This document shows positions 1-8,029 of a stretch of DNA of 44,472 nucleotides, in pieces. The DNA is taken from contig UQPI01000015.1 in NCBI GenBank assembly GCA_900542945.1, forward strand, positions 1-44,472, given 5' to 3'. The notes under the pieces are model-generated. The model saw only the letters and a list, made by a program, of their open reading frames with translations. It searched no databases and had not been told where the DNA came from. A program made the translations under genes and the position numbers. The stretch is from an uncultured Collinsella sp. Its GTDB lineage: Bacteria > Actinomycetota > Coriobacteriia > Coriobacteriales > Coriobacteriaceae. Numbering within the stretch: position 1 is the stretch's first letter; every line of letters starts with the position of its first letter.

Positions 1-189
1 CGGGCCCTTTTTCTGTGTCAATGCCGGCACACGGCAAAACACGCACCCATTTCTTTACCAAAAGCGCGAAATCCACCTTTCGAGGCCCAAAAATAAAGTC
101 CCAAGCGCTAAAAGTGTTCGCCCGATGGCGAAACCACACCTTACCCGACGCTGCTAAATCGTTTTAGCAAGAGCCAGATCGACCGCGTT
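1..189. other. non-coding start of window
   Basis: I see no convincing gene here. A short palindrome with arms GCTAAA and TTTAGC lies near 153-168 and could be a small hairpin. The rest is AT-richer than the flanking genes and shows no clear promoter. Confidence 0.4.
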
Positions 190-318
190 TTCGGAAGTAT
201 GCGGCAAATTCTGAGACCTCCGAGCACACCCCGTTTTTTCGCAACAAAATGCCTGATAAACTGGCCTCAAAAGCCAGGTCTGCTCACAGGGTTCAGATTT
301 TGCCGCATACTTCCGAAT
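190..318. repeat. long imperfect inverted repeat
   Basis: The left arm begins TTCGGAAGTATGCGGCAAA at 190, and its reverse complement ends at 318. By eye about 35 of 41 positions pair, with a centre of about 47 bp that holds a further small hairpin (CTGGCCTC...). The element ends about 50 bp before the start of the PD-(D/E)XK-like gene. It could be a MITE-like relic, a REP-type element or a large regulatory hairpin; no transposase is adjacent. Confidence 0.75.
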
Positions 319-368
319 TGACGCTGGCATCGCACGGTCCAAAAGCACATTTCGACCAGGAGGATATC

Positions 369-1442
369 ATGGACCTGACGCTATGCAGTCAATCCGCTTT
401 TTACTATCACTGTATCCCGCCGCAGGTATTAGGGCTTTACCCCGCCATTAGCCTTGGCAATATGGATCGCAGATGTTGCGGCCTCGGAAGTCATGCAGTT
501 GTAAAAGACCTACTTCACGCACCGCTTCACAGGTTTGTATTCACTCGAGCACAATCCGGGTCGCGAAGCCTGTTTAAATCGCACCTCCTGACCCAAGAGC
601 CGCCTCCCGGGTCGTTTAGGCAAACTGAACATGGATTTGATGTCACGTCGCCCGAGTTTACGCTGCTCAGCCTTGCTACGCAGGTCTCACGCAACCAGTT
701 ACTCATGGCTTGCCACGAGATGTGCGGCTCCTTTGCAGTGTTTAAGCCCTGCGAGCGAACGCAACAACAACTCGATGAAGCCATTTCGCTTAAGCTCATT
801 CCATCCAACTGCGGTTGGGAGCGTGTTGTCGACACCAAGGGCAATGACACCAATTTGTGGAAGCGCCCGCCGCTCCTCAGCGCGGCGGATATCGCCGCGT
901 TCGCCAAGCAGGCTGCAGGCCTGCGCGGCGTTAAACAACTGCGCTGGGCGGCCGAGCACATGACGGGGCAGACCGCCTCGCCCTTCGAAGTACAGACCTC
1001 TATGCTTGTCTCGCTCCCCCGCAACGAGGGCGGCATGGGCATCAACATCGCAAACAACGTGCGCATCCCACTTAGCGACGCCGCGCGCTCACTGTATGAC
1101 AAAACCTGCTGCTACGCCGATATCCTCATCGAGAGCAACACCGACAGCATGGGCGTCATCTTGGAATGCCAAGGCCGCTCCGCCCACGATGGCGAAGCCG
1201 CAAGTCTCTCCGATGCCGAGCGCACCACCGCCCTCACAAGCATGGGCTATGACGTTATCCAGATAACCTATGAGCAAATCAAAGACACGAAGAGCTTTAA
1301 CAGCATCGCCGAACTCATCCATAAAAAGGCAGGGCTCCCCTACATCCCAAAGACCGATCAGGAGCGTACCACCGAAGATGCCCTGCGGCGGGAGCTATTG
1401 GTCGATTGGGATGAGCTGTTCGCCGTCAAGCCGGCCAGCTAG
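369..1442 (+). CDS. orphan PD-(D/E)XK nuclease-like protein (DUF559/Vsr-like C-terminus)
   Basis: Protein of 357 aa. The start is the ATG preceded by AGGAGG five bases upstream; an in-frame start further upstream has no ribosome binding site. The C-terminal part (about residues 245-320) looks like a PD-(D/E)XK fold: D251, then E266-x-Q268, then an HDG...DAER...G pattern seen in DUF559/Vsr-like nucleases. The N-terminal two thirds are not recognised, but contain an 'SPE' segment and a GG-rich segment that also occur in the protein encoded at 26131-27234, so the two are paralogues. It has no visible partner gene and converges with the next gene, overlapping it by four bases. Nuclease activity and any defence or regulatory role are inference. 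Confidence 0.7.
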   Translation: MDLTLCSQSAFYYHCIPPQVLGLYPAISLGNMDRRCCGLGSHAVVKDLLHAPLHRFVFTRAQSGSRSLFKSHLLTQEPPPGSFRQTEHGFDVTSPEFTLLSLATQVSRNQLLMACHEMCGSFAVFKPCERTQQQLDEAISLKLIPSNCGWERVVDTKGNDTNLWKRPPLLSAADIAAFAKQAAGLRGVKQLRWAAEHMTGQTASPFEVQTSMLVSLPRNEGGMGINIANNVRIPLSDAARSLYDKTCCYADILIESNTDSMGVILECQGRSAHDGEAASLSDAERTTALTSMGYDVIQITYEQIKDTKSFNSIAELIHKKAGLPYIPKTDQERTTEDALRRELLVDWDELFAVKPAS

Positions 1443-2287
1443 CAGCTAGTGATCAGAGGGACTGCGGGGACGTCAGAAGCGGCAACGCGAGTCGCAAAGC
1501 CCACCTCGGTCAGCTCGATGACCTCGGTAAACGTTGCATCGAAAAACTCCTCGGTTAGCAGACGATACGGCGGATGATCGGGCTCGCCGGGGTTTTCGCG
1601 TACAATCTCGTGCATGACGCCGATAGTCTTGAGCACATATTCTTTATGGATGGGATACTGCCCAAAACGCGTCGCAGCGGTATAGAGGCGATCGGTCGCA
1701 CGCGGAATGGAAACGATGCCCAGCGTCTTGCCAAACCAGTCAAAGTCGCCTTGCTTTTTAATGCGGAACTCCTCGCACGGCTTGCCGCCGTGTGCTTCCA
1801 GATACTGGTTCACACGCGTGTTCCATACCGTGTCGGCCACCAGATGCGACCAGACGCCCAGCGTTAAATCGAGCAGCGACTGCGCCACATCTTCGGACGC
1901 AAGCGAGAACTCACAGGCGCCGGGACCGGCAACCGGCTCGGCATCCTTGTAGCGCTGGGGATAGTGTACGCGGTTCAGTCGCTCGCGTTCCTCGATAATC
2001 GAGGTCGCCGCGGCCGGCGCACCGGTGGGCGAGCTTTTAAGCAACGGTGCCACATGGGTATCCCAGAACTCATGCTCACGAGGCTTAGGGATGGGCTCAG
2101 GCTTGGCAAAGTGCGTAATGCGGTACGGGATGGGATCGGCGATGCCAGGGACCATATAGCCCACGAAGATATCCGGAACCACGCAGCCAAACAAAAAGGC
2201 ATTGCGGTCGCGCACGCTATTGGCAAGCGCACCGGTGCGCTCCAGCAAACGCTCCGTCTGAGCGATATGAATGTTCCAGCTTGGCAT
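1439..2287 (-). CDS. zinc-dependent phospholipase C family-like protein
   Basis: Protein of about 282 aa starting MPSWNIHIAQ; an ATG four codons upstream at 2299 is an alternative. I prefer 2287 because a G-rich ribosome binding site precedes it closely. Early His residues (W-N-I-H), an F-G-C-V-x-P-D-I segment and a later 'VWSHLVADTVWN' stretch resemble the zinc-dependent phospholipase C / S1-P1-like all-helical fold, where such His/Asp residues bind metal. There is no signal peptide, so it is probably cytoplasmic. The substrate is unknown, and the family call is by pattern only. Confidence 0.6.
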   Translation of the reverse strand: MPSWNIHIAQTERLLERTGALANSVRDRNAFLFGCVVPDIFVGYMVPGIADPIPYRITHFAKPEPIPKPREHEFWDTHVAPLLKSSPTGAPAAATSIIEERERLNRVHYPQRYKDAEPVAGPGACEFSLASEDVAQSLLDLTLGVWSHLVADTVWNTRVNQYLEAHGGKPCEEFRIKKQGDFDWFGKTLGIVSIPRATDRLYTAATRFGQYPIHKEYVLKTIGVMHEIVRENPGEPDHPPYRLLTEEFFDATFTEVIELTEVGFATRVAASDVPAVPLITSC

Positions 2288-2365
2288 AGCCACCCCCATA
2301 AAACCTGGATAACTATACCATCACGGCAAAGCCGCGCGGGCGGCTACGCACGCTCTACGCAGCAA

Positions 2366-3136
2366 CTAGTCCGTAGCACCGCTTTCGGTTCCATACGACG
2401 GCGAAGGCGCCTCGACCACATGGTGATATCGATCGATATAGATTGCACGGGCACCCAGGCGCCGCACCAAATCTTGATGATGCGTGCTCATCAAGACCGT
2501 CTTGCCGGCAGCAACATAGGCCAGTAGAAAGTTGACCACGATGTCGCATGAATCCTCGTCGAGTCCATTGGTAGGTTCATCGAGGACCAAGATATCCGGG
2601 TTCATCGACACGACGGCCGCCAGCGCCACACGCTTCTTTTGCCCACCCGAAAGCTGATAAGGCGAGGCGTCGGCAAGGTCGGCAACTTGGAACAGTCCCA
2701 TGGCATCGCGCACGCGGCGCTCGAGCTCGTCTGCTGGCAACCCCATCTGCGCGGGACCAAAAGCAACTTCCTCGCCCACCGTAGCGCAAAAGAGCTGCGC
2801 GTCGGCATTCTGGAACACAAAGCCCACGCGCTGATGGAACCGCTGGGCCGTCGCGGAATCCTTGAGATATGCCGCATCGATCACGTGCCCGTCGAACAGA
2901 TACGCACCCGCGTCCGCAAGCTCAAGGCCGTTGATAAGACGCATGATCGTCGTCTTGCCGCAGCCGTTAGGACCAAGCAGAGCAACGAGCTCCCCACGGT
3001 TCACCCGCAATGAAACGCCGTCGACCACCGTATGGCCCGCATAGGAGAACATCACGTCGCGAAACTCGATGAGCGGCGTGACCTCGGCGCCGGCAGCACC
3101 GCTCGCACCCATCGCGTTATTCGTATCGTTTGCCAA
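2366..3136 (-). CDS. cbiO: energy-coupling factor ATP-binding protein (cobalt importer ATPase)
   Basis: This 256-aa ABC ATPase powers cobalt uptake together with CbiM and CbiQ. The Walker A motif GPNGCGKT is at residues 55-62, the ABC signature LSGGQ at 162-166, Walker B ILVLDE at about 182-187, and an H-loop STHH near 218. The Q-loop region (VFQNADAQLF) is typical of the CbiO/EcfA group. The start is a TTG with GGGAAGGG about eight bases upstream; an ATG eight codons further in is possible. It is the last gene of a cbiM-cbiQ-cbiO operon. Cobalt rather than nickel specificity is inferred from the CbiM partner. Confidence 0.93.
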   Translation of the reverse strand: MANDTNNAMGASGAAGAEVTPLIEFRDVMFSYAGHTVVDGVSLRVNRGELVALLGPNGCGKTTIMRLINGLELADAGAYLFDGHVIDAAYLKDSATAQRFHQRVGFVFQNADAQLFCATVGEEVAFGPAQMGLPADELERRVRDAMGLFQVADLADASPYQLSGGQKKRVALAAVVSMNPDILVLDEPTNGLDEDSCDIVVNFLLAYVAAGKTVLMSTHHQDLVRRLGARAIYIDRYHHVVEAPSPSYGTESGATD

Positions 3137-3180
3137 AACGCCGCCCTTCCCTACTCACATCGACAGTTCGACCGTCCGCG

Positions 3181-4017
3181 CTACAACACCGCGCACAACA
3201 CGACGAGCAACGCCACAACGGCCGCGTAAACGGCATCGCGCCAGCCAAACCCGGCGCTCGCGGGCGCCGGATACACGCCGGCAAAGCCGCGGCACAGCAT
3301 AGCCTCGTCCATCGCGCGGCTGCATTCCATCGCCTTGATAAACGTCATGCCCATGATACCCGCCAGCGAGTCGGTGCGCGAAAAACCCGCAGGCGCACGA
3401 CCCACGCTGCGCAGCATGACCGATTCGCACAGATCGTGCGCCGTGCGTCCCAGCACCTCGATGTGTTTGAGCGCCATATCAAACGTAAAGATAACTTCGT
3501 CGGGTAGATGCAGCATCTTGAGCGCCGCCGACATGCGGCTCCAGGTGAGCGTCCATGAAACGCCCAGCACCAGCGACACGTTTATGAACGTCTTGAGCGC
3601 GATCTTGAGCATGGCGCCCGTGGCAGACGCGCCCAGCAGCAGGGCGGGCAGTGCCAGAACCACGGCAAGCCCCGCGGCTGCAAGTGCCGGCACAAAGGTC
3701 GCACGCAGTCCGCGCGCGGGGCGCACCGCGACCAGTACCAACGAAATCGCCGCCATCAGCATCAGGTACAGTGGGCTTTGCGTCAGGCACACGCACAGAA
3801 CGCAGACGAACATCCCCACCAGGCGCACCGGAGCCGAAACGAAAGAAAGGGCGCGGTCGACCATCGACCCGCCCTCGTGCGCGCCTCCACCCAGGCGAAC
3901 CCGCTCAAGCAGGCTCGCCAGGTGCAGGACGTTCTTTTGCATCCCGCGATGACGAGCCCCCGTAGGCTCGTAACGCTCCTCGACCGCAAGCCAACTAGGC
4001 AGCTCGGCTATTGCCAT
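3181..4017 (-). CDS. cbiQ: cobalt ECF transporter transmembrane protein
   Basis: A 278-aa integral membrane coupling protein linking the CbiO ATPase to the CbiM substrate-binding unit. Several hydrophobic helices lie between about residues 60 and 160 and one at the C-terminus. The cytoplasmic coupling region contains the conserved motif EAMLCRGF, equivalent to the A-R-G ATPase-contact motif of the CbiQ/EcfT family. I chose the ATG at 4017, which has GGAAAG eight bases upstream, over the GTG at 4023. The gene overlaps the 3' end of cbiM by 23 bp, indicating translational coupling. Confidence 0.92.
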   Translation of the reverse strand: MAIAELPSWLAVEERYEPTGARHRGMQKNVLHLASLLERVRLGGGAHEGGSMVDRALSFVSAPVRLVGMFVCVLCVCLTQSPLYLMLMAAISLVLVAVRPARGLRATFVPALAAAGLAVVLALPALLLGASATGAMLKIALKTFINVSLVLGVSWTLTWSRMSAALKMLHLPDEVIFTFDMALKHIEVLGRTAHDLCESVMLRSVGRAPAGFSRTDSLAGIMGMTFIKAMECSRAMDEAMLCRGFAGVYPAPASAGFGWRDAVYAAVVALLVVLCAVL

Positions 4018-5080
4018 GAGCACCGCTTTCCTTGACCGTCAGCGAGACCAGGCGGAATGCGATGGTGAGCACCGCCACGCCAATCACGCCCGAAAGAATA
4101 TACATCGCGGCCTGGCCGGCAAAGCCAAGGCCCTGCTCCTCGGAATAGGCCTGCAGATAATCGCCCGTGGGCAGAGCGTCGGCAAAGGTCGGGGTATCGA
4201 GACCGACCGAAGCCTGCAGGCTGTCGTCGCCAGCCTCCTGAACGGCGGTCGCGGCGCCCTCGGCGTCCCACTCGCCCCAGGCGTCACCCGTGGCCAGCAG
4301 ACCCAGCGGCGTGGCCACAACAAGCACGGCGACCAGGATGAGCGTGGGAATCAGGGAAGTCTTCTTGGCAGCAGCGCCCTCGGCAGCAAGCTGGCCATCG
4401 ACGGCCTCGGGCCCGACGATAATGCTCGGCGCCGTCTTCTTAATGAAACCGTAGATGGCGGCCGTCGCCACGCCCTCAACCACACCGGCAACCAGCATGT
4501 GCGGAATCAGCATAGCGGGAATGGAAACCGACAGCGGGAAGGGGCAGTACAGCGGCGCGCCCGAAGCGTTGGTGAAGAGCATCGGCTGAATACCAAACTC
4601 GATTGCCGCGCACAGGGCCGCCAGGCACAGGCCGACCCAGCCGCTCACGATGGCAGAAACCGAGGTGCCCCAGCTCTTGTCGTGCAGACGGCTGTTGAGC
4701 GCACGGAACACGATAGCAGCGACAAACGGCAGCACAAAGGCCATGTTAAAGCAGTTGGCGCCAAACGACAGAACGCCGCCGTCGCCAAACAGCAGCGCCT
4801 GCAGCGCCAGCGCGACCGAGACAGCGATAGCCGCGGCCTCGGGGCCCAGCAGCAGCGCGATGAGTGCGCCGCCGACGGCGTGGCCTGTGGTGCCGCCGGG
4901 CAGCGGAACGTTAAACATCATGAGCAAGAAGGAGAATGCGGCGCAGATGCCCAGGAACGCCATATGCTCGCGATCGAGCGTGGCGCGCACCTTTTTGATG
5001 CAGTGAACCCATACGGGCACCATCGCCACCGCCATAACGGCATCGGTCTGCGGGGACAGATAATTATCGGGAATATGCAT
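3995..5080 (-). CDS. cbiM: cobalt ECF transporter substrate-binding protein, CbiM with fused PDGLE/CbiN-like domain
   Basis: A 361-aa membrane protein. It starts MHIPDNYLSP, and in this family the N-terminal Met-His takes part in metal coordination, so the start must be this ATG (5080); GAGAGGG lies just upstream. Residues 1 to about 220 form the CbiM domain with the usual multi-helix pattern, including a GGTTGHAVGG motif. The C-terminal 120 residues carry a TPLGLLATGDAWGEW segment followed by a final helix, like the PDGLE domain that replaces separate CbiN. No separate cbiN gene is present. First gene of the cbiMQO operon. Confidence 0.93.
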   Translation of the reverse strand: MHIPDNYLSPQTDAVMAVAMVPVWVHCIKKVRATLDREHMAFLGICAAFSFLLMMFNVPLPGGTTGHAVGGALIALLLGPEAAAIAVSVALALQALLFGDGGVLSFGANCFNMAFVLPFVAAIVFRALNSRLHDKSWGTSVSAIVSGWVGLCLAALCAAIEFGIQPMLFTNASGAPLYCPFPLSVSIPAMLIPHMLVAGVVEGVATAAIYGFIKKTAPSIIVGPEAVDGQLAAEGAAAKKTSLIPTLILVAVLVVATPLGLLATGDAWGEWDAEGAATAVQEAGDDSLQASVGLDTPTFADALPTGDYLQAYSEEQGLGFAGQAAMYILSGVIGVAVLTIAFRLVSLTVKESGAHGNSRAA

Positions 5081-5104
5081 GAGCCCTCTCAATCAGAACG
5101 TTGT

Positions 5105-5132
5105 GTGTTACGTTTCCAACAATCCGTAACAC
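5105..5132. promoter_or_regulatory. candidate operator: perfect 8-bp inverted repeat before cbiM
   Basis: GTGTTACG and CGTAACAC are separated by 12 bp, 25 bp upstream of the cbiM start codon and just after the leader terminator. The symmetry and position suit a metal-responsive repressor, or a hairpin that sequesters the cbiM ribosome binding site. The regulator is not identified. Confidence 0.5.
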
Positions 5133-5149
5133 CGACTCTGCATACTAAC

Positions 5150-5182
5150 AAAAAGGCGCACCGCCCACAACGCAGCACGCCC
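5150..5182 (-). terminator. intrinsic terminator or attenuator in cbiM leader
   Basis: On the minus strand GGCGTGC pairs with GTGCGCC, including two G-U pairs, followed by TTTTT. It lies about 70 bp upstream of cbiM and downstream of the structured leader, the layout of a riboswitch expression platform. Confidence 0.55.
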
Positions 5183-5290
5183 TTGCAATACGTACGTTAT
5201 TAGCCCAGGTCCACGCACCGCCCAATAAAGGGCCCATGCACTCCCAACTTTCCGGTCACCCGGAAGAAGGTGCGATCCGCTCGCAACAAG
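5183..5290 (-). ncRNA. candidate structured 5' leader (riboswitch-like) of cbiMQO
   Basis: The minus strand shows several short helices in series: TGCGA/TCGCA, a TTCCGG-GTGA-CCGGAA stem capped by a GNRA tetraloop (5250-5265), and GCCC/GGGC. An attenuator-like hairpin follows. I do not see the B12 box of cobalamin riboswitches or the NiCo (czcD) consensus, so the class is unidentified. The function is inferred from position only. Confidence 0.4.
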
Positions 5291-5299
5291 GTTAACGCA

Positions 5300-5394
5300 G
5301 GAACCCGCCCCCGAGAGGGGTTTTCTAAGGCAACATCCCGCAGCCGCGAAGTGGCGAGGACGTTGCCGTGAAAACCCCGCAGGGGGCGGGTTCC
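5300..5394. repeat. 95-bp near-perfect palindrome (pheT terminator / REP-like element)
   Basis: The outer arms GGAACCCGCCCCC and GGGGGCGGGTTCC are perfect. Nested inside are GGGGTTTTC/GAAAACCCC and GGCAACGTCC/GGATGTTGCC, leaving about 23 bp of loop. It sits 12 bp beyond the pheT stop. It could act as the pheT transcription terminator, but its size and symmetry exceed a normal terminator. Confidence 0.75.
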
Positions 5395-5406
5395 GAACAG
5401 CAAAGA

Positions 5407-7860
5407 TTACGAGCGGACTTCGCCGTTTACGCCCTTGCACAACTTGGTGACGATCTTCTGGTGCGCCTTCTCGACCTCTTCGCTGGTAAGCGTGTGATCG
5501 TCCGAGCGATACGTAAGCGCAAAGGCCATGGACTTCTTGCCCGCTCCGATGCGGATGGGATCGCGGTAGACGTCGAACAGACGCACGCCCTCGAGCAGCT
5601 TGCCACCGGCGCTGGTAATACGGCGCTCAAGATCCTCGCAGGTCACAGCGTTGTCGACCACGATAGCAAGGTCGTGCTCAACGGCAGGGTACTGCGAGAA
5701 CTCACGGTAGTTCTCCTGTTTGCGAGCGCCCTTGATCAGCTTGTCCAGATCGAGCTCAAAGGCGACGACGACCTCGTCGATGCCCATCGCCTCGCGCGCC
5801 TCGGGGTGGATCTCGCCGACCCAGCCCAGCACGGTGCCGCCGGACAGAACCTCGGCGGCACGGCCCGGCTGCAAGAAAGCGTAGCCCTCGCCCTCGACGG
5901 GACGGAAGCGAACCTTCTCGATGCGCAGCTGGGCGAGCAGCTCCTCGACAATGCCCTTGCCAAAGAAGAAGCGTAGCTTGCGGTACTTCATGTTCCAGGA
6001 CTGCTCGCTCCACTGGCCCGAGAGCACACCCGCCACGGACTTGGTCTCCTTGGGCAGGCTGGCGTTCTCGCGACCGTGGAACAGGCTGCCGACCTCGTAC
6101 AGGTGCACGTTGGGCGTGGCGTGGGCCTCGTTATAGGCAACGGACTGCAGCAGGCCTGGCAACAGCGAGCGGCGCATCTCGGTCTGCTCGGCTACCAGCG
6201 GGTTCATGAGCACCACGGGGCAACCGCGGCCTTCGGTGGACATGCCGATCTTCTCCAGGTCGCCCGGGGCGGCAAAGCCAAAGGTCGTGGTCTCGTTGAG
6301 GCCGCAGGCGCGCAGGATCTCGCCGACCTTGCGGGTGAGCTTCTGCTCGCGGGTCAGGCCGCCGATGTGGTTCTTGGCAGCCGGGATGGTCGCCGTCACA
6401 CGGCCCATGCCCCATAGGCGCAGGACCTCCTCGATCAGGTCAATCTCGCGCGGCAGGTCGGGACGGAAGCTCGGCGGGGTAACCATAAAGTCCTCGCCGT
6501 CGCGCTCGACGGTGCAGCCCAGACGGGTAAGCGAACGCTCGATAAAGTCGGGCTCGATGTCGGCACCGCAGATGGCATGCACGCGGGCCAGGCGCAGCTT
6601 AATGCTGTCGATGGTCTTGGGCGCGGGGAAAACATCGACATAGCCGGGAGCAACCTCGCCGCCGGCGATCTCCTCGATGAGCGCGCAGGTAACGTTGGCG
6701 ACATCCACGCAGCCGGTCTCGTCAACCTGGCGCTCAAAGCGAATGGAGGCGTCGGAGATCAGCGACAGGTCACGGCTGGTGTGCGAGGTGCGGCCGGCGT
6801 TGAAGCAAGCGCTCTCGACCATCACGTCAACGGTGTCGTCCTCGATCTCGGAATCCATGCCGCCCATAACGCCGGCCAGCGCCACGGGGCGCTCGCCGTC
6901 GGTGATGAGGCCCATGCCGGCGTCGAGCACGCGCTCCTCGCCATCGAGCGTCGTAAACTTCTCGTCCTGCTGGGCGGCGCGAACCACCACGCGGCGGTGG
7001 CCGTCGCGCTCGGCAAAGGTAGACAGGTCAAAGGCATGCAGCGGCTGACCGGTGAGCATCATCACGTAGTTGGTGATGTCGACGATGTTGTTGTGCGGAC
7101 GCACGCCCAGGGCGTTGAGGCGCTTGACCATCCAGTCGGGCGACGGGCCGACCTTCACGTTGCGCACGATGCGGGCGACATAGCGGTCGCACAGGCCCTC
7201 GTCGGCAATCTCGACGGAAAGCTCGTCGTCGGTCGCGCGGCCGGTCTCGGCCTTGATGGCGGGCAGCTCAACGTGGAAATCGCGATCGAAGATGGCGCCG
7301 GTCTCGCGGGCCATGCCGATCATGGACAGGCAGTCGGGGCGGTTGGGCGTGATCTCGCAGTCGAGCACAGTATCACTCGAGCCCACATACTCGGCAAACG
7401 GCATGCCGCAGGGCGTATCCTCGGGCAGGATCATAATGCCAGAGTGGTCGCCGCCCAGGCCGAGCTCGCGTGCGGAGCAGTTCATGCCCATGGACACGAC
7501 GCCGCGAAGCTTGCTCTTCTTGATCTTGACGTCGCCGGGCAGAACTGCGCCGATCATGGCCGTGACGATGTGATCGCCGGCCTCGAAGTTCTGCGCGCCG
7601 CAGACGATCTGCAGCGGAGCGGGATTGCCGTCGGCGTCGAGGTTCTTGTCACCCACGTCGACCGAGCACACATACATATGGTCGCTATCGGGGTGCGGGG
7701 TCTTGGTGAGCACCTTGGCGGTCACCACGTGGTCGAAGGATTCTCCCACGGTGTCAATCGCCTCGACCTCGGTGCCGGTACGGATATATTCGTCCGAAAG
7801 GGTCTTGGGATCCTCCGGAATATCGATCATGGTCTTGAGCCAGTCGTAAGAAACGCGCAT
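5407..7860 (-). CDS. pheT: phenylalanyl-tRNA synthetase beta subunit
   Basis: At 817 aa this matches the usual length of bacterial PheT. It pairs with PheS as an alpha2-beta2 enzyme charging tRNA-Phe. The N-terminal EMAP/OB tRNA-binding domain (about 40-150), B3/B4 editing region with GVMGG and RPVALAGVMGG-type loop (about 210-390), B5 domain (about 400-470) and C-terminal FDX-ACB domain (about 720-817) are in the normal order. The start ATG has a strong AAAGGAGA ribosome binding site. It follows pheS by 169 bp containing a palindromic element, and is presumably co-transcribed under the T-box. Confidence 0.97.
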   Translation of the reverse strand: MRVSYDWLKTMIDIPEDPKTLSDEYIRTGTEVEAIDTVGESFDHVVTAKVLTKTPHPDSDHMYVCSVDVGDKNLDADGNPAPLQIVCGAQNFEAGDHIVTAMIGAVLPGDVKIKKSKLRGVVSMGMNCSARELGLGGDHSGIMILPEDTPCGMPFAEYVGSSDTVLDCEITPNRPDCLSMIGMARETGAIFDRDFHVELPAIKAETGRATDDELSVEIADEGLCDRYVARIVRNVKVGPSPDWMVKRLNALGVRPHNNIVDITNYVMMLTGQPLHAFDLSTFAERDGHRRVVVRAAQQDEKFTTLDGEERVLDAGMGLITDGERPVALAGVMGGMDSEIEDDTVDVMVESACFNAGRTSHTSRDLSLISDASIRFERQVDETGCVDVANVTCALIEEIAGGEVAPGYVDVFPAPKTIDSIKLRLARVHAICGADIEPDFIERSLTRLGCTVERDGEDFMVTPPSFRPDLPREIDLIEEVLRLWGMGRVTATIPAAKNHIGGLTREQKLTRKVGEILRACGLNETTTFGFAAPGDLEKIGMSTEGRGCPVVLMNPLVAEQTEMRRSLLPGLLQSVAYNEAHATPNVHLYEVGSLFHGRENASLPKETKSVAGVLSGQWSEQSWNMKYRKLRFFFGKGIVEELLAQLRIEKVRFRPVEGEGYAFLQPGRAAEVLSGGTVLGWVGEIHPEAREAMGIDEVVVAFELDLDKLIKGARKQENYREFSQYPAVEHDLAIVVDNAVTCEDLERRITSAGGKLLEGVRLFDVYRDPIRIGAGKKSMAFALTYRSDDHTLTSEEVEKAHQKIVTKLCKGVNGEVRS

Positions 7861-7926
7861 CTAACTGGTCTCCTTTCATAAATGCGGCTTTGAGCCAAAA
7901 ACTGCAACGGAGACGGGTTTTCCAAG

Positions 7927-8000
7927 TGCCGCAGATTGCCTTGAAAGAGGAGGGCCGCGTACTTAGGTACGCAACCGACGATTGAAAGGCAAGGTGCGGT
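7927..8000. repeat. nested palindromic element between pheS and pheT
   Basis: Three nested stems are visible: CCGCA/TGCGG (7929-7933 and 7995-7999), GCCTT/AAGGC, and the central hairpin GCGTAC-ttag-GTACGC. The element splits the pheS-pheT operon. It may be an intergenic repeat family member or an intercistronic RNA structure affecting pheT. Confidence 0.6.
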
Positions 8001-8029
8001 GGCCCGGGAAGCCGCCGGGACAGGTCAAA

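Noticed and set aside
154..348. Small minus-strand frame over the first palindrome
   Set aside because: It exists only because the inverted repeat reads open on both strands; no ribosome binding site or family match.
4016..5203. Long open frame antisense to cbiM
   Set aside because: High GC makes long reverse-strand frames common. It lacks a ribosome binding site and shows no family pattern, while the cbiM frame has conserved motifs.
5183..5290. Cobalamin riboswitch before cbiM
   Set aside because: The B12 box and characteristic core were not found in either orientation, so only an unidentified structured leader is claimed.
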